Shown: positions 11,320 to 23,069 of the stretch, piece after piece
How the letters are laid out: each line of letters opens with the position of its first letter
How positions within the stretch are numbered: position 1 is the stretch's first letter
DNA from: Symsagittifera roscoffensis
Taxonomy: Eukaryota; Xenacoelomorpha; Acoela; Convolutidae
Assembly (NCBI RefSeq): GCF_963678635.1
Contig: NC_087064.1
Location: forward strand, 806,001 to 870,000
Direction of reading: 5' to 3'
DNA length: 64,000 nucleotides
Notes under the pieces: generated by a model
Told to the model about the DNA's origin: nothing
Databases searched by the model: none
What the model saw: only the letters and a program-made list of their open reading frames with translations
Program-made: the position numbers and the translations under genes

Positions 11320-14085
11320 CAGGTCATGTTCTGATTGCTAGGTTTGATCACTTGTTTCACTTCCAACTACCAAAGAGGGAGCTCAACTCCTGGATGGTAG
11401 ATTAGATCACATGTTTCACTTCCACCTACCAAAATGTAGCTCGAGTTCTGATTGGTAGATTAGTTCACTGGTTTCACTTCCACCTACCAAAGAGGCAGCT
11501 CAAGTTCTGATTGGTAGATTACATCACTTGTTTCACTTCCACTTACCAAAGAGGCAGCTCAAGTTCTGATTGGCAGATTAGATCACCGTTTTCACTTCCT
11601 CCTACCAAAGAGGCAGCTCATCTTCTGATTGGTCGATTAGATCACTTGTTTCACTTCCATGTACCAAATAGGCTGCTCAAGTTCTGATTGGTAGATTAGA
11701 TCACTTGTTTCACTTCCACATACCAAAGAGGCAGCTCAAGTTCTGATTGGTGGATTAGATCACTTGTTTCACTTCCATCTACCAAAGAGGCAGCTCTCTT
11801 CCGATTGGTAGATTAGGTCTTTTGTTTCACTTCCACCTACCAGTGACGCAGCTCAACTCCTGGATGGTAGATTAGATCACTTGTTTCACTTCCACCTAGC
11901 AAAGAGGCAGCTCCAGTTCTGATTGGTAGATTAGATCAATTGTTCCACTTCCACCTACCAAAGAGGCAGCTCATGTTCTGATTGGTAGATTAGATCACTT
12001 TTTTTCACTTCCACATACCAAAGAGGCAGCTCAAGTTCTGATTGATGGATTAGATCACTTGTTTCACTTCCATCTACCAAAGAGGCAGCTCTCTTCCGAT
12101 TGTCAGATTAGGTCTTTTGTTTCACTTCCACCTACCAATGACGCAGCTCAAGGTCTGATTGGTAGATTAGGTCACTTGTTTCACTTCCACCTAACAAAGA
12201 AGCAGCTCATGTTCTGATTGGTAGATAACATGACTTGCTTCTCTTCCACCTATTGAAGAGGCAGCCCATGTTTTGATTGGTAGATTAGGTCACTTGTTTC
12301 ACTTCTACCTACCAAAGAGTAGCTCAAGTTCTGATTGGTAGGTTAGTTCACTTGTTTCCTTTCCACCTACCAAAGAGGCAGCTCAGGTCCTGATTGGTAG
12401 ATTAGGTCACTTGTTTAACTTGCACCTACCAAAGAGGCAGGTCATGTTCTGATTGCTAGGTTTGATCACTTGTTTCACTTCCACCTACCAAAGAGGGAGC
12501 TCAACTCCTGGATTGTAGATTAGATCACTTGTTTCACTTCCACCTAGCAAAGAGGCAGCTCCAGTTCTGATTGGTAGATTAGATCACTTGTTTCACCTCC
12601 ACCTACCAAAGAGGCAGCTCAGGTCCTGATTGGTAGATTAGGTCACTTGTTTCGTTTGCACCTACCAAAGAGGCAGGTCATGTTCTGATTGCTAGGTTTG
12701 ATCACTTGTTTCACTTCCAACTACCAAAGAGGGAGCTCAACTCCTGGATGGTAGATTAGATCACATGTTTCACTTCCACCTACCAAAATGTAGCTCGAGT
12801 TCTGATTGGTAGATTAGTTCACTTGTTTCACTTCCACCTACCAAAGAGGCAGCTCAAGTTCTGATTGGTAGATTACATCACTTGTTTCACTTCCACTTAC
12901 CAAAGAGGCAGCTCAAGTTCTGATTGGCAGATTAGATCACCGTTTTCACTTCCTCCTACCAAAGAGGCAGCTCATCTTCTGATTGGTCGATTAGATCACT
13001 TGTTTCACTTCCATGTACCAAATAGGCTGCTCAAGTTCTGATTGGTAGATTAGATCACTTGTTTCACTTCCACATACCAAAGAGGCAGCTCAAGTTCTGA
13101 TTGGTGGATTAGATCACTTGTTTCACTTCCATCTACCAAAGAGGCAGCTCTCTTCCGATTGGTAGATTAGGTCTTTTGTTTCACTTCCACCTACCAGTGA
13201 CGCAGCTCAACTCCTGGATGGTAGATTAGATCACTTGTTTCACTTCCACCTAGCAAAGAGGCAGCTCCAGTTCTGATTGGTAGATTAGAACATTTGTTTT
13301 ACTTCCACCTACCAAAAAGGCAGCTCAAGTTCTGATTGGTAGATTAGATCACTTATTTCACTTTCACCTACCTAAAAGGCAGCTCAACTTCTGATTGGTA
13401 GATTAGATCAATTGTTCCACTTCCACCTGCCAAAGAGGCAGCTCATGTTCTGATTGGTAGATTAGATCACTTTTTTTCACTTCCACATACCAAAGAGGCA
13501 GCTCAAGTTCTGATTGATGGATTAGATCACTTGTTTCACTTCCATCTACCAAAGAGGCAGCTCTCTTCCGATTGTCAGATTAGGTCTTTTGTTTCACTTC
13601 CACCTACCAATGACGCAGCTCAAGGTCTGATTGGTAGATTAGGTCACTTGTTTCACTTCCACCTAACAAAGAAGCAGCTCATTTTCTGATTGGTAGATAA
13701 CATGACTTGCTTCTCTTCCACCTATTGAAGAGGCAGCCCATGTTTTGATTGGTAGATTAGGTCACTTGTTTCTCTTCTACCTACCAAAGAGTAGCTCAAG
13801 TTCTGATTGGTAGATTAGTTCACTTGTTTCCTTTCCACCTACCAAAGAGGCAGCTCAGGTCCTGATTGGTAGATTAGGTCACTTGTTTCACTTGCACCTA
13901 CCAAAGAGGCAGGTCATGTTCTGATTGCTAGGTTTGATCACTTGTTTCACTTCCACCTACCAAAGAGGGAGCTCAACTCCTGGATGGTAGATTAGATCAC
14001 TTGTTTCACTTCCACCTAGCAAAGAGGCAGCTCCAGTTCTGATTGGTAGATTAGATCACTTGTTTCACCTCCACCTACCAAAGAG
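11320..14085 (+). repeat. 1,354-bp duplication (23-mer) with a two-monomer length difference between copies
   Basis: About 11320-12610 recurs at about 12674-14085. The first part has offset 1,354 bp (ctgattgcta at 11331 and 12685; cagtgacgca at 11841 and 13195). After about 11930/13288 the offset becomes 1,472 bp (attgatggat at 12041 and 13513). Copy 2 therefore holds an extra 118 bp, exactly two monomers, or copy 1 has lost them. Divergence in the flanks marks the approximate edges. Confidence 0.85.
13288..13405 (+). repeat. Two-monomer module (118 bp) present in only one duplicate copy
   Basis: The module holds two unusual monomers in order: one with catttgttttacttcc and accaaaaaggcag, then one with cacttatttcactttcacc and acctaaaaggcagc. 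It is missing at the matching place in the upstream copy (near 11930). Nearly the same pair is found at about 15425-15541. That shared occurrence suggests transfer by crossover or gene conversion between distant parts of the array, or a loss upstream. Confidence 0.7.
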
Positions 14086-14300
14086 GCAGCTCAGGTTCTG
14101 ATTGCTAGATTAGGTCACTTGTTTCACTCGCACCTACCAAAGAGGTAGCTCAACTTTTGATTGGTAAATTAAAATCACTTGTTTCACTTCCACCTACCAA
14201 AGAGGCAGCTCAAGCTCTGGTTGGTACATTAGATCAATTGTTTCACTTCCACCTACCAAAGAGGCAGCTCAGGTTCTGATTGGTGGACTAGATGACTTGT

Positions 14301-16100
14301 TTCACTTCCACCTAGCGAAGAGGCAGCTCAAGTTCTGACTGGTTGATTAGATTACTTGTTCCACTTCCACCTACCAAAGAGGCAGCTCAACTTCTGATTG
14401 GTAGATTAGATTACTTCTTTCACTTATCACCTCCATCTACCAAAGAGGCAACTCAAGTTCTGATTGGCAGATTAGATGACTTGTTTCACTCCCACCTACC
14501 AATGACGCAGCTCAAGGTCTGATTGGTAGATTAGGTCACTTGTTTCACTTCCACCTACCAAAGAGGCAGCTCATGCTCTGGTTGGAGGATTAGATCACTT
14601 TTTTCACTTCCATCTAACAAAAAGGCAGCTTAAGTTCTGATTGGTAGATTAGATCACTTGTTTTATTTTCACCTAACAAAAAGGCAGCTCAACTTCTGAC
14701 TGGTAGATTAGATTACTTCTTTCACTTTTCACCTCCATCTACCAAAGAGGCAACTCAAGTTCTGATTGGCAGATTAGATGACTTGTTTCACTCCCACCTA
14801 CCAATGACGCAGCTCAAGGTCTGATTGGTAGATTAGGTCACTTGTTTCACTTCCACCTACCAAAGAGGCAGCTCATGCTCTGGTTGGAGGATTATTTCAC
14901 TCGTTTCACGTCCACCTAACAAAGAGGCAGCTCATGTTCTGATTGGTAAATTACAAGACGTGTTTCACTTCCACCTACCAAAGAGGCAGATCATGTTCTG
15001 ATTGGTAGATTAGATAACTTGTTTCACTCCCACCTACCAATGACGCAGCTCAAGTTCTGATTAGTAGATTAGATCACTTGTTTCACTTCCACCTACCAAA
15101 GAGGCAGCTCCGGTTCTGATTGGTGGATTAGATTACTTGTTTCCTTTCCACCAAGCGAAGAGGCAGCTCAAGTTCTGATTGGTAGATTCGATTAATTGTT
15201 CCACTTCCACCTACAAAAGAGGCAGCTCAAGTTCTGGTTGGAAGATTGGATCACTTGTTTCAAGTCCACCTACCAAAGAAGCAGCTCAAGCTCTGATTGG
15301 TAGATTAGATTACTCGTTTCGCTTCTACCTACCAAAAAGGCAGCTCAAGTTCTGATTGGTAGATTAGATCACTTGTTCCACTTCCACCCACCAAAGAGGC
15401 AGCTCATGTTCTGATTGGTAGATTAGAACGTTTGTTTTACTTCCACCTACCAAAAAGGCAGCTCAAGTTCTGATTGGTAGATTAGATCACTTATTTCACT
15501 TTCACCTACCTAAAAGGCAGCTCAACTTCTGATTGGTAGATTAGGTTACTTGTTTCACTTCCACCTAGCGAAGAGGCAGCTCAAGTTCTGATTGGTAGAT
15601 TAAATTACTTGTTCCACTTCCACCTACCAAAGAGGCAGCTCAACTTCTGATTGGTAGATTAGATCACTTGTTTCACTTCCACCTACCAAAAAGGCAGCTG
15701 AAGATCTGGTTGGTAGCTTGGATCACTTGTTTCACATCCACCCACCAAAGGGGCAGCTCAAGTTCTGATTGGTAGATTAGATCACTCGTTTCGCTTTTAC
15801 CTACAAGAGATGCATCTCAAGTTCTGATTGGTAGATTAGATCACTTGTTCCACTTCCACCTACCAAAGAGGCAGCTCATGTTCTGATTGGTAGATTAGAT
15901 CACTTTTTTCACTTCCATCTACCAAAAAGGCAGCTTAAGTTCTGATTGGTAGATTAGATCACTTGTTTCACTTTCACCTAACAAAAGGCAGCTCAACTTC
16001 TGATTGGTAGATTAGATTACTTCTTTCACTTTTCACTTCCATCTACCAAATAGGCAACTCAATTTCTGATTGGCAGATTAGATGACTTGTTTCACTTCTA
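14301..16100 (+). repeat. Domain 5: mixed monomers; first 66-bp variants
   Basis: A heterogeneous stretch. The earliest long monomers, with a duplicated TTCACTT-like segment, occur near 14413 (degenerate, cacttatcacctcc) and 14716 (cacttttcacctcc). The flanking pair is spaced 302 bp (five monomers plus 7). A copy of the two-monomer module lies at 15425-15541. Joints reading gttccacttcc and variants caagttctggttgg are common. No unique sequence is seen. Confidence 0.7.
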
Positions 16101-17360
16101 CCTACCAAAGAGGCAGGTCATGTTCTGATTGCTAGGTTTGATCACTTGTTTCACTTCCACCTACCAAAGCGGGAGCTCAAGTTCTGATTGGTAGATTAGG
16201 TCGTTTTTTCACTTGCACCTACCAAAAAGGTAGCTCAACTTCTGATTGGTAGAATAAAGTCACTTGTTCCACTTCCACTTACCAAAGAGGCAGCTCAAGC
16301 TGTGGTTGGTATATTATTTCACTTGTTTCACGTCCACTTAGTAAAGCGGCAGCTCAAGTTCTGATTGGTAGATTAGATCACTCGTTTCGCTTTTACCTAC
16401 AAGAGAAGCAGCTCAAGTTTTGATTGGTAGATTAGGTCATTTTTTCACTTGCACCTACCAAAAAGGTAGCTCAACTTCTGATTGGTAGAATAAAGTCACT
16501 TGTTCCACTTCCACCTACCAAAGAGGCAGCTCAAGCTGTGGTTGGTATATTATTTCACTTGTTTCACGTCCACTTAGTAAAGCGGCAGCTCAAGTTCTGA
16601 TTGGTAGATTAGATCATTTTTTCACTTGCACCTACCAAAAAGGTAGCTCAACTTCTGATTGGTAGAATAAAGTCACTTGTTCCACTTCCACTTACCAAAG
16701 AGGCAGCTCAAGTTCTGATTGGTAGATTAGGTCATTTTTTCACTTGCACCTACCAAAAAGGTAGCTCAACTTCTGATTGGTAGAATAAAGTCACTTGTTC
16801 CACTTCCACTTACCAAAGAGGCAGCTCAAGCTGTGGTTGGTATATTATTTCACTTGTTTCACGTCCACTTAGTAAAGCGGCAGCTCAAGTTCTGATTGGT
16901 AGATTAGATCACTCGTTTCGCTTTTACCTACAAGAGAAGCAGCTCAAGTTTTGATTGGTAGATTAGGTCATTTTTTCACTTGCACCTACCAAAAAGGTAG
17001 CTCAACTTCTGATTGGTAGAATAAAGTCACTTGTTCCACTTCCACCTACCAAAGAGGCAGCTCAAGCTGTGGTTGGTATATTATTTCACTTGTTTCACGT
17101 CCACTTAGTAAAGCGGCAGCTCAAGTTCTGATTGGTAGATTAGATCATTTTTTCACTTGCACCTACCAAAAAGGTAGCTCAACTTCTGATTGGTAGAATA
17201 AAGTCACTTGTTCCACTTCCACTTACCAAAGAGGCAGCTCAAGCTGTGGTTGGTATATTATTTCACTTGTTTCACGTCCACTTAGTAAAGCGGCAGCTCA
17301 AGTTCTGATTGGTAGATTAGATCACTCGTTTCGCTTTTACCTACAAGAGAAGCAGCTCAA
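16101..17360 (+). repeat. Domain 6: nested 4-mer / 3-mer / 2-mer higher-order repeat
   Basis: The landmark AGAATAAAGTCACTTG starts at 16251, 16488, 16664, 16782, 17018 and 17195. Intervals are 237, 176, 118, 236 and 177 bp, that is 4, 3, 2, 4 and 3 monomers. The 4-mer contains, in order, an agaataaag monomer, a ctgtggttggtatattattt monomer, a tcgtttcgcttttacc monomer and a ttttttcacttgcacc monomer. The 3-mer lacks the tcgtttcgc monomer, and the 2-mer keeps only the first and last types. The 4+3+2 series (531 bp, 9-mer) starts a second round at 16782. Confidence 0.85.
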
Positions 17361-20300
17361 GTTCTGATTGGTAGATTAGATCGCTTTTTTCACTTCCATC
17401 TACCAAAAAGGCAGCTTAAGTTCTGATTAGTAGATTAGATCACTTGTTTCACTTTCACCTAACAAAAGGCAGCTCAACTTCTGATTGGTAGATTAGATTA
17501 CTTCTTTCACTTTTCACTTCCATCTACCAAAGAGGCAACTCAAGTTCTGATTGGCAGATTAGATGACTTGTTTCACTTCCACCTACCAAAGAGGCAGCTC
17601 ATGTTTTGATTGGTAGATTACATGACATGTTTCTCTTCCACCTATTGAAGAGGTAGCCCATGTTTTGATTGGTAGATTAGGTCACTTGTTTCAATTCCAC
17701 CTACCAAAGAGTAGCTCAAATTCTAATGGTAGATTACTTCACTTGTTTCACTTCCACCTACCAAAGAGGCAGGTCATGTTCTGTTTGCTTGGTTTGATCA
17801 CTTGTTTCACTTCCACCTACCAAAGAGGGAGCTCAAGTTCTGATTGGTAGATTAGGTCACTTTTTTCACTTGCACCTACCAAAAAGGTAGCTCAACTTCT
17901 GATTGGTAGAATAAAGTCACTTGTTTCACTTCCACCTACCAAAGAGGGAGCTCAAGTTCTGATTGGTAGATTAGATCACTTGTTTCACTTCCACCTAGCA
18001 AAGAGGCAGCTCAATTTCTGATTGGTAGATTAGATCACATGTTTCACTTCCACCTTTCAAAGAGGCAGCTCAAGTTCTGGTTGGTAGATTGGATCACTTG
18101 TTTCACGTCCACCTACCAAAGAGGCAGCTCAGGTTCTGATTGGTAGAATATATCACTCGTTTCGCTTTTACCTACCAAAGAGGCAGCTCAAGCTGTGGTT
18201 GGTATATTATTTCACTTGTTTCACGTCCACCTAGTAAAGAGGCAGCTCAAGTTCTGATTGGTAGATTAGATCACTTGTTTCACTTCCACCTAGCAAAGAG
18301 GCAGCTCAATTTCTGATTGGTAGATTAGATTTCTTGTTCCACTTCCACCTACCAAAGAGGCAGCTCAACTTCTGATTGGTAGATTAGATCACATGTTTCA
18401 CTTCCACCTTTCAAAGAGGCAGCTCAAGTTCTGGTTGGTAGATTGGATCACTTGTTTCACGTCCACCTACCAAAGAGACAGCTCAAGTTCTGATTGGTAG
18501 ATTAGATCACTTGTTTCACTTCCACCTAGCAAAGAGGCAGCTCAATTTCTGATTGGTAGATTAGATCACATGTTTCACTTCCACCTTTCAAAGAGGCAGC
18601 TCAAGTTCTGGTTGGTAGATTGGATCACTTGTTTCACGTCCACCTACCAAAGAGGCAGCTCAGGTTCTGATTGGTAGAATATATCACTCGTTTCGCTTTT
18701 ACCTACCAAAGAGGCAGCTCAAGCTGTGGTTGGTATATTATTTCACTTGTTTCACGTCCACCTAGTAAAGAGGCAGCTCAAGTTCTGATTGGTAGATTAG
18801 ATCACTTGTTTCACTTCCACCTAGCAAAGAGGCAGCTCAATTTCTGATTGGTAGATTAGATTTCTTGTTCCACTTCCACCTACCAAAGAGGCAGCTCAAC
18901 TTCTGATTGGTAGATTAGATCACATGTTTCACTTCCACCTTTCAAAGAGGCAGCTCAAGTTCTGGTTGGTAGATTGGATCACTTGTTTCACGTCCACCTA
19001 CCAAAGAGACAGCTCAAGTTCTGATTGGTAGAATATATCACTCGTTTCGCTTTTACCTACCAAAGAGGCAGCTCAAGTTCTGATTGGTATATTATTTCAC
19101 TTGTTTCACGTCCACCTAGTAAAGAGGCAGCTCAAGTTCTGATTGGTAGATTAGATCACTTGTTTCACTTCCACCTAGCAAAGAGGCAGCTCAATTTCTG
19201 ATTGGTAGATTAGATTTCTTGTTCCACTTCCACCTACCAAAGAGGCAGCTCAACTTCTGATTGGTAGATTAGATCACATGTTTCTCTTCCACCTTTCAAA
19301 GAGGCAGCTCAAGTTCTGGTTGGTAGATTGGATCACTTGTTTCACGTCCACCTACCAAAGAGACAGCTCAAGTTCTGATTGGTAGAATATATCACTCGTT
19401 TCGCTTTTACCTACCAAAGAGGCAGCTCAAGTTCTGATTGGTAGATTAGATCATTTGTTTTACTTCCACCTACCAAAAAGATAGCTCAAGTTCTGATTGG
19501 TAGATTAGGTCACTTTTTTCACTTCCACCTACCAAAGAGGGAGCTCAAGTTCTGATTGGTAGATTAGAGTCACTTGTTTCACGTCCACCTAGCAAAGAGG
19601 CAGCTCAAGTTCTGATTGGTAGAATATATCACTCGTTTCGCTTTTACCTACCAAAGAGGCAGCTCAAGTTCTGATTGGTATATTATTTCACTTGTTTCAC
19701 GTCCACCTAGTAAAGAGGCAGCTCAAGTTCTGATTGGTAGATTAGATTTCTTGTTCCACTTCCACCTACCAAAGAGGCAGCTCAACTTCTGATTGGTAGA
19801 TTAGATCACATGTTTCACTTCCACCTTTCAAAGAGGCAGCTCAAGTTCTGGTTGGTAGATTGGATCACTTGTTTCACGTCCACCTACCAAAGAGACAGCT
19901 CAAGTTCTGATTGGTAGAATATATCACTCGTTTCGCTTTTACCTACCAAAGAGGCAGCTCAAGTTCTGATTGGTAGATTAGATCATTTGTTTTACTTCCA
20001 CCTACCAAAAAGGCAGCTCAAGTTCTGATTGGTAGATTAGGTCACTTTTTTCACTTCCACCTACCAAAGAGGGAGCTCAAGTTCTGATTGGTAGATTAGA
20101 GTCTCTTGTTTCACGTCCACCTAGCAAAGAGGCAGCTCAAGTTCTGATTGGTAGAATATATCACTCGTTTCGCTTTTACCTACCAAAGAGGCAGCTCAAG
20201 CTGTGGTTGGTATATTATTTCACTTGTTTCACGTCCACCTAGTAAAGAGGCAGCTCAAGTTCTGATTGGTAGAAGAGATCACTTGTTTCACTTCCACCTA

Positions 20301-22540
20301 GCAAAGAGGCAGCTCAATTTCTGATTGGTAGATTAGATTTCTTGTTCCACTTCCACCTACCAAAGAGGCAGCTCAACTTCTGATTGGTAGATTAGATCAC
20401 ATGTTTCACTTCCACCTTTCAAAGAGGCAGCTCAAGTTCTGGTTGGTAGATTGGATCACTTGTTTCACGTCCACCTACCAAAGAGACAGCTCAAGTTCTG
20501 ATTGGTAGAATATATCACTCGTTTCGCTTTTACCTACCAAAGAGGCAGCTCAAGTTCTGATTGGTAGATTAGATCATTTGTTTTACTTCCACCTACCAAA
20601 AAGGCAGCTCAAGTTCTGATTGGTAGATTAGGTCACTTTTTTCACTTCCACCTACCAAAGAGGGAGCTCAAGTTCTGATTGGTAGATAAGAGTCACTTGT
20701 TTCACGTCCACCTAGCAAAGAGACAGCTCAAGTTCTGATTGGTAGAATATATCACTCGTTTCGCTTTTACCTACCAAAGAGGCAGCTCAAGTTCTGATTG
20801 GTAGATTAGATCATTTGTTTTACTTCCACCTACCAAAAAGGCAGCTCAAGTTCTGATTGGTAGATTAGGTCACTTTTTTCACTTCCATCTACCAAAGAGG
20901 GAGCTCAAGTTCTGATTGGTAGATTAGATCACTTGTTTCACTTCCACCTAGCGAAGACGCAGCTCAATTTCTGATTGGTAGATTAGATTACATGCTCCAC
21001 TTCCACCTACCAAAGAGGCAGCTCAACTTCTGATTGGTAGATTAGATCACTTTTTTCACTTCCATCTACCAAAAAGGCAGCTTAAGTTCTGATTAGTAGA
21101 TTAGATCACTTGTTTCACTTTCACCTAACAAAAGGCAGCTCAACTTCTGATTGGTAGATTAGATTACTTCTTTCACTTTTCACTTCCATCTACCAAAGAG
21201 GCAACTCAAGTTCTGATTGACAGATTAGATGACTTGTTTCACTTCCACCTACCAAAGAGGCAGCTCATGTTTTGATTGGTAGATTACATGACTTGTTTCT
21301 CTTCCACCTATTGAAGAGGTAGCCCATGTTTTGATTGGTAGATTAGGTCACTTGTTTCAATTCCACCTACCAAAGAGTAGCTCAAATTCTAATGGTAGAT
21401 TACTTCACTTATTTCACTTCCACCTACCAAAGAGGCAGGTCATGTTCGGTTTGCTTGGTTTGATCACTTGTTTCACTTCCACCTACCAAAGAGGGAGCTC
21501 AACTTCTGATCGGTAGATTAGATTACTTGTTTCACTTTTCACTTCCATCTGCCAAAGAGGCAACTCAAGTTCTGATTGGTAGATTAGGTCACTTTTTTCA
21601 CTTGCACCTACCAAAAAGGTAGCTCAAATTCTGATTGGTAGAATAAAGTCACTTGTTTAACTTCCTACTACCAAAGAGGCAGCTCAAGCTGTGGTTGGTA
21701 TATTATTTCACTTGTTTCACGTCCATCTAGTAAAGAGGCAGCTCAAGTTCTGATTGGTAGATTAGATCACTTGTTTCACTTCCACCTAGCAAAGAGGCAG
21801 CTCAATTTCTGATTGGTAGATTAGATTTCTTGTTCCACTTCCACCTACCAAAGAGGCAGCTCAACTTCTGATTGGTAGATTAGATCACATGTTTCACTTC
21901 CACCTTTCAAAGAGGCAGCTCAAGTTCTGGTTGGTAGATTGGATCCCTTGTTTCACGTCCACCTACCAAAGAGGCAGCTCAAGTTCTGATTGGTAGAATA
22001 TATCACTCGTTTCGTTTTTACCTACCAAAGAGGCAGCTCAAGTTCTGATTGGTAGATAAGATCATTTGTTTTACTTCCACCTACCAAAAAGGCAGCTCAA
22101 GTTCTGATTGGTAGATTAGGTCACTTTTTTCACTTGCACCTACCATAAAGGTAGCTCAACTTCTAATTGGTAGATTAGAGTCACTTGTTTCACGTCCACC
22201 TAGCAAAGAGGCATCTCAAGTTCTGATTGGTAGATTAGATCACTTGTTTCACTTCCACCTAGCGAAGAGGCAGCTCAACTTCTGATTGGTAGATTAGATC
22301 ACATGTTTCACTTCCACCTATCAAAGAGGCAGCTCAAGTTCTGGTTGGTAGATTGGATCACTTGTTTCACGTCCACCTACCAAAAAAGCAGCTCAAGTTC
22401 TGATTGGCAGATTAGATCACTTGTTCCACTTCCACCTACCAAAGAGGCAGCTCAAGTTCTGATTGGTAGATTAGATCATTTGTTTTACTTCCACTCACCA
22501 AAAAGGCAGCTCAAGTTCTGATTGATAGATTATATGACTT
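17361..22540 (+). repeat. Domain 7: aatatatcactcgtttcgc family with 6-mer plus 4-mer higher-order units
   Basis: The landmark AGAATATATCACTCG starts at 18145, 18676, 19030, 19384, 19621, 19916, 20153, 20507, 20744 and 21995. The intervals include 354 bp (6-mer) three times and 237 bp (4-mer) three times, which sum to a 591-bp 10-mer. Other markers are gtccacctagtaaag, gattagatttcttgttcc, cacctttcaaagagg and ctggttggtagattgg. Several monomers carry CpG dinucleotides (tcgtttcgc), unlike the consensus. Nothing else is present. Confidence 0.85.
17365..17830 (+). repeat. Segment duplicated 3,666 bp downstream (copy at about 21031-21496)
   Basis: About 465 bp recurs at about 21031-21496 with a constant offset of 3,666 bp (taccaaaaag at 17401 and 21067). 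Both copies share the shortened caaattctaatggtag monomer, a 66-bp monomer and the agaggtagcccatgttttg variant. The intervening 3.2 kb is the aatatatcactcg block. That block may therefore have been amplified between two once-adjacent copies, or the segment was part of a larger duplication since eroded. Confidence 0.8.
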
Positions 22541-23069
22541 GTTTCACTTTCGCCTACCAAAAAGGCAGCTCAACTTCTGATTGGTAGATTAGATTACTTG
22601 TTTCACTTTTCAATTCCACCTACCAAAGAGGCAGCTCATGTTCTGATTGGTAGATTAGATCACTTGTTTCACTCTCAACTACCAATGATGCAGCTCATGT
22701 ACTGATTGGTAAGTTAGATCACTTGTTTCACTTCCACCTACCAAAGAGGCCGCTCATGTTCTGATTGGTAGATTAGATCACTTGTTTCAGTTCCACCGGC
22801 CAAAGAGGCAGCTCACGTTCTGATTGGTAGATTCGATCACTTGTTTCACTTCCACCTACCAAAGAGACAGCTCATGTTCTGATTGGTAGATTACATCACT
22901 TGTTTCTTTTCCACCTAGCGAAGAGGCAGCTCATGTTCTGATTGGTAGATTAGATCACTTGTTTCACTCTCAACCACCAAAGAGGCAGCTCATGTTCTGA
23001 TTGGTAAGTTAGATCACTTGTTTCACTTCCACCTACCAAAGAGGCCGCTCATGTTCTGATTGGTAGATT

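Larger units (their letters stand above)
10481..14300 (+). repeat. Domain 4: gattgctaggtttgatc / actcctggatgg variant family
   Basis: Diagnostic variants are gctcaggttctg, gagggagctcaactcctgg followed by atggtag, gattgctaggtttgatcac, and accaaaatgtagctcgag. Some carry-over of domain 3 variants (atgacgcagctcaagg, ggtggattag) persists. Nothing but satellite is present. Confidence 0.8.

Noticed and set aside
17665-17850. Open frame of 61 codons on +, with a near-identical one at 21331-21516
   Set aside because: Both are translations of the same duplicated satellite segment (offset 3,666 bp) read across three monomers. The peptide just repeats the satellite frame (HLFHFHLPKRQ type), with no start context or domain. 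Chance indels in variant monomers keep it open.
22303-22521. Open frame of 72 codons on +
   Set aside because: A satellite translation spanning under four monomers. It begins and ends inside monomers and shows no sign of coding selection.
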